Positions 1-5,212 of a stretch of DNA of 5,212 nucleotides are shown one piece after another. Under the pieces are notes generated by a model, which was not told where the DNA came from, did no database searches, and was given only the letters and a program-made list of their open reading frames with translations. The number at the start of each line of letters is the position of its first letter. Positions within the stretch are counted from its first letter, which is position 1. A program made the position numbers and the translations under genes. Source of the DNA: Acetobacteraceae bacterium (GTDB taxonomy: Bacteria; Pseudomonadota; Alphaproteobacteria; Acetobacterales; Acetobacteraceae); NCBI GenBank assembly GCA_030044345.1, contig JASHVY010000500.1, forward strand, positions 1 through 5,212, written 5' to 3'.

Positions 1-441
1 CTCAAGGGCACCTTCCTCGCCGTGCGCGCGGTGATCCCGGCGATGCGGAAGCAGAGAAAGGGCCGCATCATCATCACCTCCTCGATCACCGGTCCTCTCA
101 CCGGCTATCCCGGCTGGGCCCATTACGGCGCGAGCAAGGCCGCGCAGCTCGGCTTCATGCGCACCGCCGCGATCGAGCTCGCCCCTCACGGCATTACGAT
201 CAACGCTGTGCTGCCCGGCAATATCGTGACCGAGGGGCTCGACGCGCTCGGCGCGGATTATCTCACCCGCATGGCACGCGCGATTCCGCTCGGCCGCCTC
301 GGCTCTGTCGCGGATGTTGCCAATGCCGCGCTCTTCCTTGCGAGCGACGAGGCCGGCTATATCACCGGCCAGACTCTGATCGTGGATGGCGGCCAGACCC
401 TGCCCGAATCGCTCGACGCGCTGAACACACCCGGAACGTGA
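1..441 (+). CDS. SDR family NAD(P)-dependent oxidoreductase, C-terminal part (5' end outside window)
   Basis: The frame is open from base 1 (codons Leu-Lys-Gly-Thr-Phe) and ends at TGA 439-441, giving 146 codons. Classical SDRs are about 250 residues, so roughly the first 105 (the Gly-rich TGxxxGxG cofactor loop and the NNAG motif) lie outside the window. Seen here: a beta-strand RIIITSS carrying the catalytic Ser (window codons 27-28), the YxxxK pair in HYGASK (Tyr codon 42, Lys codon 46), the NAVLPGNI segment after beta-6, and the usual C-terminal ITGQTLIVDGG. Ser, Tyr and Lys are all present, so this part looks intact and active. The family reduces or oxidises alcohols and ketones with NAD(P)H in the cytoplasm; many members are labelled FabG-like. 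The substrate is not readable. A sugar or polyol is a guess from the adjacent carbohydrate importer, which is on the opposite strand. The internal GTG at 22 is not the start. Confidence 0.95.
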   Translation, partial: LKGTFLAVRAVIPAMRKQRKGRIIITSSITGPLTGYPGWAHYGASKAAQLGFMRTAAIELAPHGITINAVLPGNIVTEGLDALGADYLTRMARAIPLGRLGSVADVANAALFLASDEAGYITGQTLIVDGGQTLPESLDALNTPGT

Positions 442-449
442 CGGTTATT

Positions 450-504
450 CCCCTCGCGGGGTCTTTCTCGATCCCTGGCCGTCCAGCCTATTTGTTTCTT
501 TTTT
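450..504 (+). terminator. Probable rho-independent terminator region downstream of the SDR gene
   Basis: Two small hairpins follow the SDR stop. The first is CCCC (450-453) / GGGG (458-461) with a TCGC loop, then the T-rich TCTTTCT. The second is CTGG (475-478) / CCAG (483-486) with a CCGT loop, then a T-rich tract at 489-504 ending in six Ts. The T tracts lie on the + strand side, so they would end the SDR transcript. For the convergent operon ending at 519 the same hairpins form, but no U-run follows them, so any bidirectional role is weaker. Both stems are only 4 bp, which keeps this tentative. Confidence 0.45.
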
Positions 505-518
505 AGCAATGATCACGC

Positions 519-1409
519 TCACCCTTTGACAGCGCCTCCCATCGAGAAGCCGCCGCTGAATGGCCGCGACATCAGAATGTAAAGAATGACGACCGGCAGC
601 GAGTAGATAAGGGAAAACGCCGCGATATCACCGTAGCGGACGTCGGAGCTGCCGATCAGCCCATAGATCTTGATCGGTCCGGTAATCTGGCTCTGATCGC
701 TGATCAGCACCAGGGGCGGCAGGAACGCGCCCCAGGCATTGATGAAGCTGTAGATCAAAGCCGCGAAAATGCTGGGAAGCGCGACCGGGACAGTGACGTA
801 GAGGATGATCTGCAGGACGCTGGCCTGCTCCATCCGCGCCGCTTCCTCAAGCTCCTTCGGAACCGCGTCCATCCCGGTCTTGATCAGCCAGAGCGCGAAG
901 GGAAGGCTGCACACGCCGAGAAAGACGCCTGTCGCCCAGAGATTGAGCAGGTTGAACTGGGCATAGACCTGAAAGACCGGCACGATCATGATCGCGAGCG
1001 GAATTCCGGTCAGGAACAGGATCGTGACCATCAGCCCATCCGCGAGCGGCACGCGGCGCCGCGAGAGGGCATAGCCGCCGAGGATGGCGGCGACGGTCGA
1101 AACCGCCGAGGCGACGAGAGAGAGAAGCAGCGTATTGACGAGCGAGACAAGGAAGTCTCCGCGCGTCACCTCGCGGAAATGAGCGAGCGTGAAGCGGGGC
1201 CATGACAGGGCCCAGCTCGCATTGACGTCCACGGATGCGAAGAAAATCCAGAGCAGCGGCGCCAGAAATAGAATGCCGAGCAGGGCCAGGAGACCATTGA
1301 CGATGAGGCTCTCCCGACGCTCGGCAGCCGAGCTTGCCTCTTCCGGTACGGCATCCGCCCGTGGCTGCGCGCCGGCGGAGGGCGAATAGGTGGCGATGCT
1401 TTGCGTCAT
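519..1409 (-). CDS. Carbohydrate ABC transporter permease 2 (MalG-type, CUT1)
   Basis: Inner-membrane subunit of a sugar importer, 296 residues, a normal length for the family. The stop is TGA at 521-519. The ATG at 1409-1407 is chosen because it overlaps the upstream permease stop as ATGA and leads straight into a MalG-like protein. The frame runs open further upstream to 2078, but that part is a shadow of permease 1 and is Arg/His-rich. A GAGG lies 11 nt upstream, so translational coupling is likely. About 35 polar, Ala/Ser-rich residues precede helix 1. Six hydrophobic segments are visible at roughly 36-58, 88-114, 124-148, 158-178, 208-232 and 262-281. The EAA coupling loop starts at EEAARMEQAS (188-197) and ends at Pro208-Pro212; its normally conserved Gly is Gln195. 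The C-terminus GGAVKG is typical of CUT1 MalG-like permeases. It should pair with permease 1 and two ATPase subunits. Substrate unknown. Confidence 0.93.
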   Translation of the reverse strand: MTQSIATYSPSAGAQPRADAVPEEASSAAERRESLIVNGLLALLGILFLAPLLWIFFASVDVNASWALSWPRFTLAHFREVTRGDFLVSLVNTLLLSLVASAVSTVAAILGGYALSRRRVPLADGLMVTILFLTGIPLAIMIVPVFQVYAQFNLLNLWATGVFLGVCSLPFALWLIKTGMDAVPKELEEAARMEQASVLQIILYVTVPVALPSIFAALIYSFINAWGAFLPPLVLISDQSQITGPIKIYGLIGSSDVRYGDIAAFSLIYSLPVVILYILMSRPFSGGFSMGGAVKG

Positions 1410-2287
1410 GCGGCGGCCATCCTCGTGATGCGGGACACCCGGACATAGAGATAGGCGAAGATCGTGGCGATGATCACGACCACGTCGCCGAGGAGCGCGC
1501 CGTAGCCGAGCTTTCCGAAGACGAGAGCCTGCTGATAGGAATAGATCGGCAGGATGTTCGTCGCGTTGCCGGGGCCGCCCCCCGTCATGATGTAGATCAG
1601 GGAGAAGTTTGCGAGGCTGAGGAGCGTGACCAGAAGGATGTTGGTCACGATGGTCGGCTGGATGATCGGCAGCGTCAGCGAGCAGAACACCCGCCAGCGG
1701 GATGCCCCCTCCATCCGCCCCGCCTCCAGAACCTCCGTCGGCACGCTGCGCAGCCCGGCCGACAGCACGAGCATGGAGAAGCCGGCCGTCGCCCAAATAT
1801 TGGCAAGGCAGACGACGAACATCGGAAAGGTGTTGAGCACGTCGAGCTGCGAACCGCCGAGCAGGCTCAGCGTGCCACCGGTCGTGCTGAAGGCGTACCA
1901 GATGAGCGCCGCCGTGAGCGGGGGCAGCATCCAGGCGACGACGACGATGGCGCCCACCACGGCCCGCAGCCAGGCCACGGCATGCTGTATCAGCACGGCG
2001 AGCGCCATGCCGACCACCGTCACGCCGACGATCGCCGATGCGGCAACGAAGATCGCCGTCAGCTTGAGCGACTCCCAAAAGAGGGAGTCGCGCACGAGCC
2101 GATGCAGATTGAACATGCCGGTGAAGTGGAAGTGCCGTGCCGTCGGGCCCATCAGGGCGATATTGGTGAGCCCGAGATAGAAGGCGTAGAGCACGGGCCC
2201 GACGAACAGTGCCAGCAGAAGGATCAGCGTCGGCAGCAGAAGAAGGAAGGCGACGCCATCCGGCTTTTCCGCAACGTCCCCTTCCAT
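1406..2287 (-). CDS. Carbohydrate ABC transporter permease 1 (MalF-type, CUT1)
   Basis: Inner-membrane subunit of the importer, 293 residues, typical of compact MalF-like permeases that lack the large E. coli MalF periplasmic loop. The start is fixed within narrow limits: an in-frame TAG (2302-2300) lies 12 nt upstream of the ATG at 2287, and a GAGGGGG ribosome binding site sits 6 nt before that ATG. Hydrophobic segments lie at about 12-38, 74-98, 107-131, 154-176, 205-232 and 262-282. The EAA loop is EAGRMEGAS (188-196), with Gly194 in place and Pro207 and Pro211 closing it. The segment TGGGPGNAT (235-243), followed by YSYQQAL, is a recognisable CUT1 MalF-side signature. The gene follows the binding protein gene by 60 nt and overlaps permease 2 by 4 nt, so all are probably on one mRNA. 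No defect is seen. Confidence 0.94.
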   Translation of the reverse strand: MEGDVAEKPDGVAFLLLLPTLILLLALFVGPVLYAFYLGLTNIALMGPTARHFHFTGMFNLHRLVRDSLFWESLKLTAIFVAASAIVGVTVVGMALAVLIQHAVAWLRAVVGAIVVVAWMLPPLTAALIWYAFSTTGGTLSLLGGSQLDVLNTFPMFVVCLANIWATAGFSMLVLSAGLRSVPTEVLEAGRMEGASRWRVFCSLTLPIIQPTIVTNILLVTLLSLANFSLIYIMTGGGPGNATNILPIYSYQQALVFGKLGYGALLGDVVVIIATIFAYLYVRVSRITRMAAA

Positions 2288-2293
2288 CGTCCG

Positions 2294-2300
2294 CCCCCTC
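2294..2300 (-). promoter_or_regulatory. Ribosome binding site of permease 1
   Basis: On the minus strand GAGGGGG is followed by 6 nt and then ATG (2287). It overlaps the in-frame TAG at 2302-2300, so it also supports the chosen start. Confidence 0.7.
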
Positions 2301-2347
2301 TATGCCGGTGTCCGTGCCATTCCGCGAAGACTATGCGCGCCCTCCGC

Positions 2348-3727
2348 TCACTTCAGCACCTCCGTCTGCGACGGATCGAGCTGGTTCTTGACATAGTCGG
2401 AGAGGATGCCGATGGCCTGGTCCACCGTCGTGTTGGGATGCTGAGCAAGCGCGCCTGTCGCTTCCTGCGCGCCGCGCGACCAGACGAGGTAGTCGCCGCT
2501 CGGCGGCTCGATGACGCCATCGGGGAGAACCACGGCCGAAAGCTCGTTATAGGGCGCGGCAAAGTTGATGAAGGACGGGTCCTTCACATAGTCGGTATCA
2601 GCGGGCACGAACCCGGCCCAGTTGGCGGCGTTGATCTGGTTCTCTTTGTTCATCATGAAGTCGAGGAGCTCGAAGGCGAGATCCGGATGCTTGGTTGTTG
2701 CCGAGATGGCCAGATCCCAGCCGCCGATCGTCGTCGAGATGTTCGGCGCCTTGCCGTTGACCGTCGGCACCGGCACGACGGCGGCGACCTGCGGGGCCTG
2801 CGGCCAATAGGGCGTGCTGACCAGCTTCGACCAGTTGCCGCCGTAGAAGTTGGAACCGAACGTGATCGCGATCTGGTTCTTCGGGATCATGAAGACCGGA
2901 GCCGTGACGCCGGACGTCGAGAAGAGATCGCTGAGCTTCGCGCCCAGGCCCTCGCTGAAGACGGAGTGATAGAAGCTAAAGACCTCACGCAGGCCGGGAC
3001 TGTCCACCACCCATTTTTGCGTCTTCTCATCGAAGATCGTCGGTGTGGACGAGCCTGCGAGCATCGTATCGACGCCCATGAGCACGGTATTGTCGCCCGA
3101 GCCGGTGCCGGCGAGAATCCAGATGGAAACGACGCCGGGCAGCTTGGCCTTGATCACGCGCCCGGCCGCCAGGATGTCGTTCCAGGAGGTCGGCTTCCAT
3201 GGTACCGGCAGGCCCGCCTTCTTAAAGAGCTCGACGTTATAGTAGAGCATCGAATCGTTCTCGCCGGTATTCACCGAATAGGTCTTGCCCTGCCAAGCCC
3301 CCTCAGCCTGGATCACGGGCGGGAATTTCTTCCACCAATCCGTCTTCGCAAGATATTTGTCGAGCGGCAACAGATAGCCGGAGGATGCGAAGCGATCGAC
3401 GGTCGGCGTCGCCATCTGGGCGATGTCCGGCGCCGTGGCGGGCGAGCGGTAGAGCAGGCTGAGCTTGTTGACGATGTCGTCATAGCCGCCCTGAATCGGC
3501 ACGAGCTGCACCGTGACGTCCGGATGCATCTTTTCGAAATCCGCCTTGATGCCGCCCCACCATTTCTTCGTCAGGTCCTCGTTGTCGAAGACGTAGGTCT
3601 CGCTATAGGCACACGAGATCACAGTCTTGTCCGCGGCCTGCGCCGTGCGAGATGTGCCGCCGGCGACTGTCAACGCCGCCACGGCGAGCGCGGCAATACA
3701 GAGAGGTCTGCGACGATGCTCAAGCAT
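2348..3727 (-). CDS. CUT1-family sugar ABC transporter substrate-binding protein
   Basis: Secreted periplasmic receptor that binds the substrate and delivers it to the two permeases. It has 459 residues, within the usual 400-460 for CUT1 (MalE-like, family 1) binding proteins. The start is secure: an in-frame TAA (3736-3734) lies just upstream and a perfect GGAGGT sits 8 nt before the ATG. A Sec signal peptide is clear: basic HRRR (4-7), a hydrophobic core (9-22), and a likely signal peptidase I cut after AQA (29-31). There is no lipobox, so the protein is probably soluble in the periplasm. Family features include the N-lobe start TVISCAY (35-41), FEKMHPDV (64-71), PDIAQM (100-105) followed by LLPLDKYL (119-126), and GGWDLAIS (335-342), the hinge segment common in CUT1 receptors. 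The gene overlaps the ATPase gene by 8 nt. The ligand cannot be deduced from sequence alone; a sugar, polyol or oligosaccharide is expected from the family. Confidence 0.95.
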   Translation of the reverse strand: MLEHRRRPLCIAALAVAALTVAGGTSRTAQAADKTVISCAYSETYVFDNEDLTKKWWGGIKADFEKMHPDVTVQLVPIQGGYDDIVNKLSLLYRSPATAPDIAQMATPTVDRFASSGYLLPLDKYLAKTDWWKKFPPVIQAEGAWQGKTYSVNTGENDSMLYYNVELFKKAGLPVPWKPTSWNDILAAGRVIKAKLPGVVSIWILAGTGSGDNTVLMGVDTMLAGSSTPTIFDEKTQKWVVDSPGLREVFSFYHSVFSEGLGAKLSDLFSTSGVTAPVFMIPKNQIAITFGSNFYGGNWSKLVSTPYWPQAPQVAAVVPVPTVNGKAPNISTTIGGWDLAISATTKHPDLAFELLDFMMNKENQINAANWAGFVPADTDYVKDPSFINFAAPYNELSAVVLPDGVIEPPSGDYLVWSRGAQEATGALAQHPNTTVDQAIGILSDYVKNQLDPSQTEVLK

Positions 3728-4874
3728 GATGTGTTACCTCCAATCTATGGTCTCGCTGAAGATCGCCCGCGCTCCAGCCGGACCGGTCAATGAGCGCCTC
3801 GCCTGTTTCCGGGTCGAAGGCGTAGAGATGGTTGGCGTCGAAGGCGAGGCCCACAGTCTCGCCGGCCCGCAAGCGGAAGCGGCCCGGGGCGCGGCAGATC
3901 AGGCTCTGCGAGCCGCAATCGATCGTCAGGAAGATTTCCGCGCCCATCGGCTCGACGACGTCGATACGGCCGGAGATCATCGCGTCCGCGGCACCTGGCG
4001 TGATCGCGATATCGGTTGCGCGGATGCCGACGGAAATCGGCAGCGGCAGAGGTTGCGGCTTGCGCAACGCGACCCATGCAGGAAGTGGAATGGTTGTTTC
4101 GAGGCAGGTGATGCCGAGGCTGCCGTCCTCCGCCGAGAGGGTTCCCGGCAGCATGTTCATCGGCGGCGAGCCGATGAAGGTGGCGACGGCGCGGTTATCG
4201 GGGTCGTCGAAAACCTGTTGGGGCGTGCCGACCTGATGCAATCGGCCATGAAACATGACGGCGATCTTGTCCGCCATCGTCATCGCTTCCACCTGGTCGT
4301 GCGTGACATAGACGGTGGTGATGGGAAATTGCCGATGCAGGCGCACGAGCTCGGCCCGCACCTGGCCACGCAGCGCGGCATCGAGGTTGGAGAGCGGCTC
4401 GTCCAGCAGGAAGAGCTTCGGCCGTCGCAGCATTGCCCGGCCGAGCGCGACACGCTGGCGCTGGCCGCCGGAAAGCTGGTTCGGCCGGCGATCCAGTAGC
4501 GCTTCCAATCCGAGCACGGCTACGACCTCGCCGAGCGCTCGCTCCGTCGCCGCCTTGTCCTCGCGGCGGATGCGCGGACCGAAGGTGAGGTTTCGCCGCA
4601 CGCTCATATGCGGGTAGAGCGCGTAGCTCTGGAACACCATGGCAATGTCGCGCTTGCCAGCCGGCACATCGTTGACGACGGCATCGTCGATCTTGATGAG
4701 CCCGGCGCTCGGCCGCTCCAGCCCCGCGAGCATCCGCAACGACGTCGTCTTGCCGCAGCCGGACGGTCCGAGCAGGACGACGAATTCTCCGTCCGCGATG
4801 TTGAGGTTCAGGTCCGACACAGCGACGTGCGGACCAAAGCGCCGCCAGACTTGCTCAATCGCAACGGCCGCCAT
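3720..4874 (-). CDS. Sugar ABC transporter ATP-binding protein (MalK/UgpC type)
   Basis: Cytoplasmic ATPase that powers the importer as a homodimer. The ATG at 4874 is preferred over the longer frame from 4928: it has GAGG 6 nt upstream and begins MAAVAIEQVWRRFG, the normal family start, while 4928 has no Shine-Dalgarno. That gives 384 residues. All ATPase motifs are intact and align with E. coli MalK numbering: Walker A GPSGCGKTT (36-44, Lys42), Q-loop Gln82 in VFQSYALYPHMSV, signature LSGGQ (134-138), Walker B LFLLDEP (154-160, Asp158, Glu159), D-loop SNLD and H-loop His192 in VTHDQ. Residues from about 235 on form the MalK-type TOBE regulatory region, including PPMNMLPGTL and GIRATDI. The usual family ending is near FDPETGEALI (353-362); 22 further residues follow and run over the binding protein's ribosome binding site. 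Homologues are often labelled UgpC, but glycerol-3-phosphate specificity is not implied. It is first in the operon. Confidence 0.96.
   Translation of the reverse strand: MAAVAIEQVWRRFGPHVAVSDLNLNIADGEFVVLLGPSGCGKTTSLRMLAGLERPSAGLIKIDDAVVNDVPAGKRDIAMVFQSYALYPHMSVRRNLTFGPRIRREDKAATERALGEVVAVLGLEALLDRRPNQLSGGQRQRVALGRAMLRRPKLFLLDEPLSNLDAALRGQVRAELVRLHRQFPITTVYVTHDQVEAMTMADKIAVMFHGRLHQVGTPQQVFDDPDNRAVATFIGSPPMNMLPGTLSAEDGSLGITCLETTIPLPAWVALRKPQPLPLPISVGIRATDIAITPGAADAMISGRIDVVEPMGAEIFLTIDCGSQSLICRAPGRFRLRAGETVGLAFDANHLYAFDPETGEALIDRSGWSAGDLQRDHRLEVTHHA
3736..3741 (-). promoter_or_regulatory. Strong ribosome binding site of the binding protein gene, inside the ATPase coding region
   Basis: The minus strand reads GGAGGT, 8 nt, then ATG (3727). 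This is a full match to the anti-Shine-Dalgarno core and the best ribosome binding site in the window. It lies within the last codons of the ATPase gene, so initiation of the binding protein may be coupled to ATPase translation. A strong site fits the general need for more binding protein than membrane subunits, which is inference here. Confidence 0.85.
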
Positions 4875-4880
4875 CGCGTG

Positions 4881-4884
4881 CCTC
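4881..4884 (-). promoter_or_regulatory. Ribosome binding site that decides the ATPase start
   Basis: The minus strand has GAGG followed by 6 nt and the ATG at 4874. The alternative in-frame ATG at 4928 has no purine-rich site before it, so the 54-nt longer version is unlikely. Confidence 0.6.
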
Positions 4885-4920
4885 GTCAAATGAGAGGAAA
4901 CGGGAAGGAGGATGTGCCGG

Positions 4921-4943
4921 GCGGACATCGGCGAGACGTCCGC
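4921..4943 (-). repeat. Inverted repeat in the probable ATPase mRNA leader
   Basis: GCGGAC (4921-4926) and GTCCGC (4938-4943) are perfect 6-bp arms around an 11-nt spacer, 47 nt upstream of the ATPase start. If transcribed this could fold into a GC-rich stem-loop in the 5' leader. Short GC-rich arms like these arise often by chance in such DNA. Confidence 0.3.
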
Positions 4944-5053
4944 GACATCCTGCTTGCCTGCTGTGCCCGACTGATCTCATCACCCTTCCCAGACGTGGAA
5001 TGCGCTGCGACTTGCGATTGCGCTCTGGCGAAAGAGCATGAGCCTGCTTCGTT

Positions 5054-5078
5054 CCGCGCAACCTAAAGCCGTGCGCGG
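5054..5078. repeat. 25-bp interrupted inverted repeat, candidate operator
   Basis: CCGCGCA (5054-5060) and TGCGCGG (5072-5078) are perfect 7-bp arms separated by 11 nt. The position, about 180 nt upstream of the ATPase start, suits a regulator binding site or a hairpin. No regulator family consensus is recognised, and the arms are GC-rich, so chance is possible. Confidence 0.3.
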
Positions 5079-5103
5079 CCTCGCCAAAGCGACAAAGTCA
5101 AGC

Positions 5104-5126
5104 CGCGTGCATTGTTCGCGCGCATT
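5104..5126 (+). repeat. Short tandem direct repeat CGCG[T/C]GCATT
   Basis: CGCGTGCATT (5104-5113) and CGCGCGCATT (5117-5126) match in 9 of 10 bases, with repeat starts 13 nt apart. It sits beside the TTGACT box on the minus strand. A paired activator or repressor site is possible but unproven. Confidence 0.3.
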
Positions 5127-5166
5127 CCGGCAGACGTGATTCCCTAAAGTACGCTAGAGACGCGGG

Positions 5167-5176
5167 ATCGGCCGAT
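5167..5176. repeat. Perfect 10-bp palindrome, candidate operator
   Basis: ATCGGCCGAT is its own reverse complement. It ends 21 nt before a possible divergent start codon at 5198 and lies on the far side of the intergenic region from the ABC operon. A CG-containing symmetric core would suit a LacI-type or similar dimeric regulator, but one 10-bp palindrome in 338 bases is not far above chance. Confidence 0.3.
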
Positions 5177-5197
5177 ACAGAGCCAGTTATTGCGAAA

Positions 5198-5212
5198 ATG
5201 AAGGGACCAGTT
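5198..5212 (+). CDS. Possible start of a divergent gene (5 codons only)
   Basis: ATG AAG GGA CCA GTT gives Met-Lys-Gly-Pro-Val before the window ends. The layout, divergent from a sugar importer operon, is where a LacI-, GntR- or ROK-type regulator is often encoded in alphaproteobacteria. No clear Shine-Dalgarno precedes it and the frame is open upstream, so this is a guess from position rather than a call. Confidence 0.15.

Larger units (their letters stand above)
4875..5212. promoter_or_regulatory. Gene-free leader and promoter region of the ABC operon
   Basis: These 338 bases hold no coding frame I believe. Short frames here (for example minus 5061-4855) are Arg/Gly/Ser-rich, match no family I know and lack ribosome binding sites. 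As the only sizeable gap upstream of the operon, the region should hold its promoter. On the minus strand a TTGACT (5101-5096) resembles a sigma-70 -35 box, but no convincing -10 lies 16-18 nt further on, so I do not call a promoter position. Several short inverted and direct repeats occur and are listed separately. Confidence 0.6.

Noticed and set aside
1410..2078. N-terminal extension that would make permease 2 a 519-residue protein
   Set aside because: The extra part is a shadow of permease 1 in another frame, with low-complexity Arg/Ala/Gly composition. The ATGA overlap at 1409-1406 gives a standard 296-residue permease.
1334..3793. 819-codon open frame on the + strand, antisense to parts of both permeases, all of the binding protein gene and the ATPase 3' end
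   Set aside because: Its product is Arg/His/Asp-rich without recognisable domains, no suitable start signal is seen, and the opposite strand encodes well-conserved proteins. Long antisense frames are common in GC-rich genomes.
3627..4499. 290-codon and other + strand frames across the ATPase gene (3627-4499, 3832-4236, 4315-4617, 4608-5066)
   Set aside because: They are antisense shadows of the ATPase gene, with biased composition and no motif or ribosome binding site.
4875..4928. Upstream ATG at 4928 as the ATPase start (402 residues)
   Set aside because: No Shine-Dalgarno precedes it, the added 18 residues do not match the family N-terminus, and the ATG at 4874 has GAGG at good spacing.
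5001..5024. Four TGCG units in close succession, considered as tandem binding sites
   Set aside because: The spacing is irregular (5, 7, 6 nt) and the units diverge after four bases, so base composition explains it adequately.
4855..5061. 68-codon minus-strand frame overlapping the ATPase start, considered as a leader peptide or small gene
   Set aside because: It is Arg-rich, has no ribosome binding site or known motif, and it overlaps the ATPase start and its ribosome binding site out of frame.
4990..5138. CAGACGTG occurring twice (4990-4997 and 5131-5138), and CCTAAAG twice (5062-5068 and 5143-5149)
   Set aside because: Repeats of 7-8 bases are expected by chance about once or more in a 338-base stretch, and the copies have no shared flanks or regular spacing.

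Overview
The window looks like ordinary chromosomal or large-replicon DNA from a high-GC (about 60% by eye) alphaproteobacterium, most likely Hyphomicrobiales (Rhizobium/Bosea-like). That placement rests on codon use, the protein style and the gene content. No rRNA, tRNA, transposase, integrase or CRISPR array was found.

Layout. At the left edge, on the + strand, lies the C-terminal 146 codons of a short-chain dehydrogenase/reductase (1-441), whose start is outside the window. A 77-nt convergent gap (442-518) follows, holding two short hairpins and a T-rich tract that probably terminate the SDR transcript. The rest up to 4874 is a four-gene operon on the minus strand. In transcription order it reads: MalK/UgpC-type ATPase (4874-3720), periplasmic sugar-binding protein (3727-2348), MalF-type permease (2287-1406) and MalG-type permease (1409-519). 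The genes overlap or nearly abut: 8 nt between ATPase and binding protein, 60 nt between binding protein and permease 1, and a 4-nt ATGA overlap between the permeases. The right end (4875-5212) has no convincing complete gene. It is the leader/promoter region of the operon and holds several short repeats. A possible start codon of a divergent gene lies 15 nt from the edge.

How the genes work together. The four minus-strand genes make a complete CUT1-type (carbohydrate uptake transporter 1) ABC importer: one secreted binding protein, two different six-helix permeases with EAA coupling loops, and one ATPase that would act as a homodimer. The substrate cannot be read from the sequence. A sugar, polyol or glycoside is expected from the family, and the neighbouring SDR is compatible with oxidation of such a compound. 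That link is only positional, because the SDR is on the opposite strand.

No novel system was found. The points most worth a second look are a Gly-to-Gln replacement in the EAA loop of permease 2, a C-terminal tail on the ATPase that carries the binding protein's ribosome binding site, and the inverted repeats in the upstream region. Two long frames (819 codons on + and 519 codons on minus) are shadows of the real genes and could mislead automated annotation.
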